From: Shewanella colwelliana ATCC 39565
Lineage (GTDB): Bacteria > Pseudomonadota > Gammaproteobacteria > Enterobacterales > Shewanellaceae
DNA length: 38,141 nt
Direction of reading: 5' to 3'
Assembly: GCF_000518705.1 (NCBI RefSeq)
Contig: NZ_JAEC01000039.1
Span: 1 to 38,141, forward strand
This document shows, piece by piece, positions 35,711 to 38,141 of the stretch. The notes under the pieces are model-generated. The model made no database searches and had not been told where the DNA came from. It saw only the letters and a list, made by a program, of their open reading frames with translations. The translations under genes and the position numbers were made by a program. Each line of letters opens with the position of its first letter. Position 1 is the first letter of the stretch.

Positions 35711-37099
35711 ATGCGCACGCCCAATACCTCAGGCAAACGACTTAATTCACTGCGTACTCGCTTAATTTTAAGCGCAGTGCTGCTAACAGTCATCGTGTTG
35801 CCCACCATTGGGGTCGCCCTCAACAATGCCTTTAAACAACAAGTACTGAGCAATGTTGAAGAGCAACTTACCGCCTACCTCTATTCAGTGCTGGCGGTCA
35901 CAGAGGTGGAGAATAAGCAACTCTTGATGCCAGAAAGCCTACTGGAAAATCAGTTTAACGTGATTAATTCAGGCCTATATGCACTGATAACCAGCACAGA
36001 TGCCAATGCAACCTCACCGCAATCAGCCAGTGCAGTGCAATGGGCGTCAAACTCCTTTTTAGGTCTAAATGCCCCAGAAAAGCTACCAACACCTGACGTA
36101 GGCCAAAGTGAGTATGGGCAGATCACTATCGACAGCCGCCCCCATCTTATCTATAGCTTTAGCGTACGTTTCGCCACGCCGGGCACCCAACATGATACCT
36201 CGCCACTGACGTTACATATCATCAAAGATTTCACCAGCGTGTCCAAGCAGCTAAGCGCCTTTAGCCAACACCTGTGGACTTGGCTATTACTGCTTATGTT
36301 AGTGCTTATTGCCATTCAATTTGCTTGGCTAGCCTGGACACTTAAGCCGCTTGCTCGCTTTAAACAGGAGCTAAAATCGGTTCAGCAGGGCGAGTCACAG
36401 CAATTAACTGGGCAATACCCTAATGAGTTACAGGCAGTGGCAAGACAGCTCAATACGCTACTGACGACAGAACAGCGTCAGCGCAGCCGCTATCGCAACG
36501 CATTATCGGATCTAGCACATAGCTTAAAGACGCCTTTGGCAGTAATACAAAGCCAAAAAGATCTTAGCCCTACCTCAATTGAACAAGTCATTCAGATTAA
36601 CCGCACCATAGGTCATCAACTTAAACGCGCTCAAACGGCGGCTGGTACGGCATGGCATCTGGGGATTAAGGTCGTCCTTGTCTCTGATAAGCTTTTGCGC
36701 ACCTTAACCAAAATACACCCAGGCATTAAGCTAGATTATGCGCACCAACCCAGTGAAGCGTGCGTCTTTTTCGGTGACCAAACCGACCTAACGGAGATCT
36801 TAGGCAACCTGCTCGATAACGCCTGCAAAGCCGCGCAATCACAAGTCAGTCTCTGTATCATTGCGCAACAGCAGCAACTGCTTATCTTAGTGGAAGATGA
36901 TGGCCAAGGTGTTAGCCCCGAACAGCGCCTGCGGATTTTAGAGCGAGGTACTCGCGCCGACACCTATGCGCAAGGCCACGGTATCGGGCTTGCGATAGTG
37001 CGCGATCTTGTCGACAGCTACCAAGGTGAACTGACCATAGATCAATCCCCCATCTTAGGTGGCGCGCGTTTCCAAGTGAGCTTTACTCAACCCTCCTAA
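35711..37099 (+). CDS. Membrane sensor histidine kinase, PhoQ-like
   Basis: A 462-residue kinase. Two transmembrane segments (about 15-35 and 187-212) enclose a periplasmic sensor of about 150 residues. After a HAMP-like linker comes the H-box AHSLKTPLAVIQ (His270), the N-box ILGNLLDNACKAA (Asn370), then DDGQGVSPEQRLRILERGTRADT and GHGIGLAIVRDLVDSYQGE. The H-box and ERGTRADT match PhoQ style (HSLKTPLAVLQ; DRGQRVDT). It should phosphorylate the regulator encoded directly upstream. The sensor domain lacks a long acidic cluster like the one PhoQ uses for divalent cations, so the signal may differ. AGGTAA precedes the ATG. It is the last gene of the operon. Confidence 0.92.
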   Translation: MRTPNTSGKRLNSLRTRLILSAVLLTVIVLPTIGVALNNAFKQQVLSNVEEQLTAYLYSVLAVTEVENKQLLMPESLLENQFNVINSGLYALITSTDANATSPQSASAVQWASNSFLGLNAPEKLPTPDVGQSEYGQITIDSRPHLIYSFSVRFATPGTQHDTSPLTLHIIKDFTSVSKQLSAFSQHLWTWLLLLMLVLIAIQFAWLAWTLKPLARFKQELKSVQQGESQQLTGQYPNELQAVARQLNTLLTTEQRQRSRYRNALSDLAHSLKTPLAVIQSQKDLSPTSIEQVIQINRTIGHQLKRAQTAAGTAWHLGIKVVLVSDKLLRTLTKIHPGIKLDYAHQPSEACVFFGDQTDLTEILGNLLDNACKAAQSQVSLCIIAQQQQLLILVEDDGQGVSPEQRLRILERGTRADTYAQGHGIGLAIVRDLVDSYQGELTIDQSPILGGARFQVSFTQPS

Positions 37100-37104
37100 C
37101 CGCT

Positions 37105-37131
37105 TATTAGTCTTAACGAAGGAGACTAATA
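37105..37131. other. 9-bp inverted repeat at the end of the kinase operon
   Basis: TATTAGTCT and AGACTAATA are separated by nine bases. The repeat starts a few bases after the kinase stop codon and overlaps the 3' end of the convergent DUF3592 pseudogene. There is no T-run on either side, so it is a weak candidate terminator. Confidence 0.5.
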
Positions 37132-37688
37132 GGTGATGATCCCCAGCCAACTCAACACAGCGACAACCACAGCCACCACGCCGACAATCACAGCCACCAC
37201 GCCGACAATCATGCGTACATAGTGGACAAAACACACCCCCGGATGAATCACATTTATAGCCGGATCAGATGGCTTATAGTGAATCACCAATGTGCGCTGA
37301 GAGCTGACGGAATCAAGCAAGGCTTGCGCTTTATCTTTACTGGTGTAGCTGGCACTAAAATCAAACTGAGTGCCTGTAAACTCTTGGCCTTTAACCCTAT
37401 TTTTGGCGCATAAGATTTTGTACCACGATTGGTTCTCCAAGTCAGAGAGCAGTTTTTCACCCGCGCCTCAACCCTTGGCCACTGTGCGCTTTGTAGCCCA
37501 TCTTTTAAGGTCACCAAGCCAGTAATGGCAACAAACACACCAATTATTATCAGCATCAGCCAAGCAAGCGAATCTAACCAAAGGTACTCTGTAAATACCG
37601 CCGCTGGTGCAACAACCATCAGCACCAACAAAAAATAGGTGGAGTAGATACTGCGCCCCGTCGCGATCAACATAAATGATTTGAACAA
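37126..37688 (-). pseudogene. DUF3592-type membrane protein gene broken by a frameshift
   Basis: Two overlapping frames together read as one protein. The upstream frame has a TTG start with a perfect AGGAGG eight bases before it, two hydrophobic segments (STYFLLVLMVVAPAAVF; LMLIIIGVFVAITGLVTL) and then WPRVEARVKNC...SYAPKI. The other frame resumes with VKGQEFTGTQF, then RTLVIHYKPSDPAINVIHPG and a last transmembrane segment. This matches the DUF3592 plan (W-x-x-V, Y-x-P-x-V/I-x-Y-x-Y-x-V-x-G, V-x-Y-x-P-x-P), except that the Y-x-Y part between PKI and VKG is missing. A deletion of about 13 bases near 37394-37400 would explain both the lost residues and the frame change. Sequencing error is less likely because residues are missing too. 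Confidence 0.7.
37168..37209. repeat. Exact 21-bp tandem duplication
   Basis: CACAGCCACCACGCCGACAAT occurs twice in a row. It lies in the last hydrophobic segment of the DUF3592 pseudogene and adds seven residues in frame (the GVVAVIV repeat). The copies are identical, so the duplication is recent. Confidence 0.9.
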
Positions 37689-38141
37689 AATACCTGCCTC
37701 CTCTCCACGGTATTGCCTTTAATAATAAGACTCATGGTACTCACCTTTAGAGGGTAAACATACATCAGGGCCGTAACAAAATGAAAAAGACGTTGCCACC
37801 TAGACCCATAGCCCGCTTAGAATGAAGGTGTTAGCATTTTTTGTGGTTTAACATTTGGCTGTATTGGTTTTTATTTCGCTGACGGTAGCGTTGACTTTCA
37901 TTGTTTTGAATTGCTTGCAGCAGGCCCCACGTGCAAACACATTTGTGACACGCTACGAGCACTTCCATGTGAGCTCTACCTCGGCATCCATGCCTCAGAA
38001 GGTCACAACTGTGTTCGCACCGAGTTTTCTATCTCTTCGATTTGACCTTGCTGCTACGGTAATCACAAGTTAAATCGTTTCTGGACACTTCCGAGTTAAA
38101 GTCTTAACTCTAACCAGTCAGTTTCGGATAAAAATTTCTAT
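37689..38141. other. Window end with no convincing intact gene
   Basis: The first ~20 bases hold the ribosome site of the DUF3592 pseudogene. From 37822 an ATG opens a hydrophobic frame (MKVLAFFVV) that meets TAA at 37849, after which the same frame continues open to 38073 with HLAVLVFISLTVALTFIVLN and a polar tail. This could be a small membrane protein gene broken by a nonsense mutation, or chance. I see no RNA gene or mobile element signature here. Confidence 0.45.

Noticed and set aside
1..38141. CRISPR arrays, tRNA, rRNA, transposases, integrases, toxin-antitoxin pairs
   Set aside because: None was visible: no regularly spaced repeats, no cloverleaf-like segment noticed, and no recognisable mobile-element proteins.

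Overview
The window looks like a marine gammaproteobacterium, most probably Shewanella. The main reason is the omega-3 polyunsaturated fatty acid (EPA) synthase cluster pfaA-pfaB-pfaC-pfaD. The many TonB-dependent receptors, the GlyGly-CTERM protein, the MSHA-like pilin and the overall gene style agree with this. The genus call is inferred from protein character; no database was searched.

Bases 1-12451 (+ strand) hold the pfa cluster. The window opens inside pfaA, in its last acyl-carrier domain, and continues through the ketoreductase and dehydratase-like regions. pfaB (acyltransferase) and pfaC (KS-CLF-DH-DH) follow with 4-base and 1-base overlaps, so they are translationally coupled. pfaD (enoyl reductase) comes after an 87-base gap that contains a near-perfect 14-bp hairpin. 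Together these enzymes extend, reduce, dehydrate and isomerise acyl chains to make a long polyunsaturated fatty acid. The phosphopantetheinyl transferase PfaE is not in the window. A strong bidirectional terminator closes the cluster.

Bases 12548-19924 (- strand) look like an alpha-glucan uptake and degradation pair. A large TonB-dependent receptor is followed by a surface lipoprotein of the type I pullulanase family with three C-terminal repeats of about 110 residues. A palindrome centred on ATACGTAT, typical of LacI-family operators, lies upstream of the receptor.

Bases 20201-28289 are a mixed stretch of mostly single genes: a membrane-anchored penicillin-acylase-family Ntn hydrolase, a small zinc-ribbon protein, two solute-binding proteins without transporter partners (one ModA-like), a 44-residue membrane peptide, a SYLF-like lipoprotein, a lone type IV pilin-like protein and a secreted M20 amidohydrolase.

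Bases 28446-33393 hold a siderophore receptor under a very clear Fur box, two tandem paralogous small outer-membrane beta-barrels and a cytochrome b561-type membrane protein. Three - strand genes here end in terminators with nearly the same stem sequence.

Bases 33549-37099 contain a GlyGly-CTERM secreted protein transcribed away from a PepSY protein, a PhoP-like response regulator and a PhoQ-like kinase. This looks like an envelope-sensing module. Next comes a DUF3592-type membrane gene broken by a frameshift, and then about 450 bases without a convincing intact gene.

I found no rRNA, tRNA, CRISPR array, insertion sequence or phage gene. I do not see a clearly new system. The best leads are the pfaC-pfaD hairpin, the pullulanase accessory domains with the operator upstream, and the GlyGly-CTERM/PepSY/PhoPQ-like neighbourhood.
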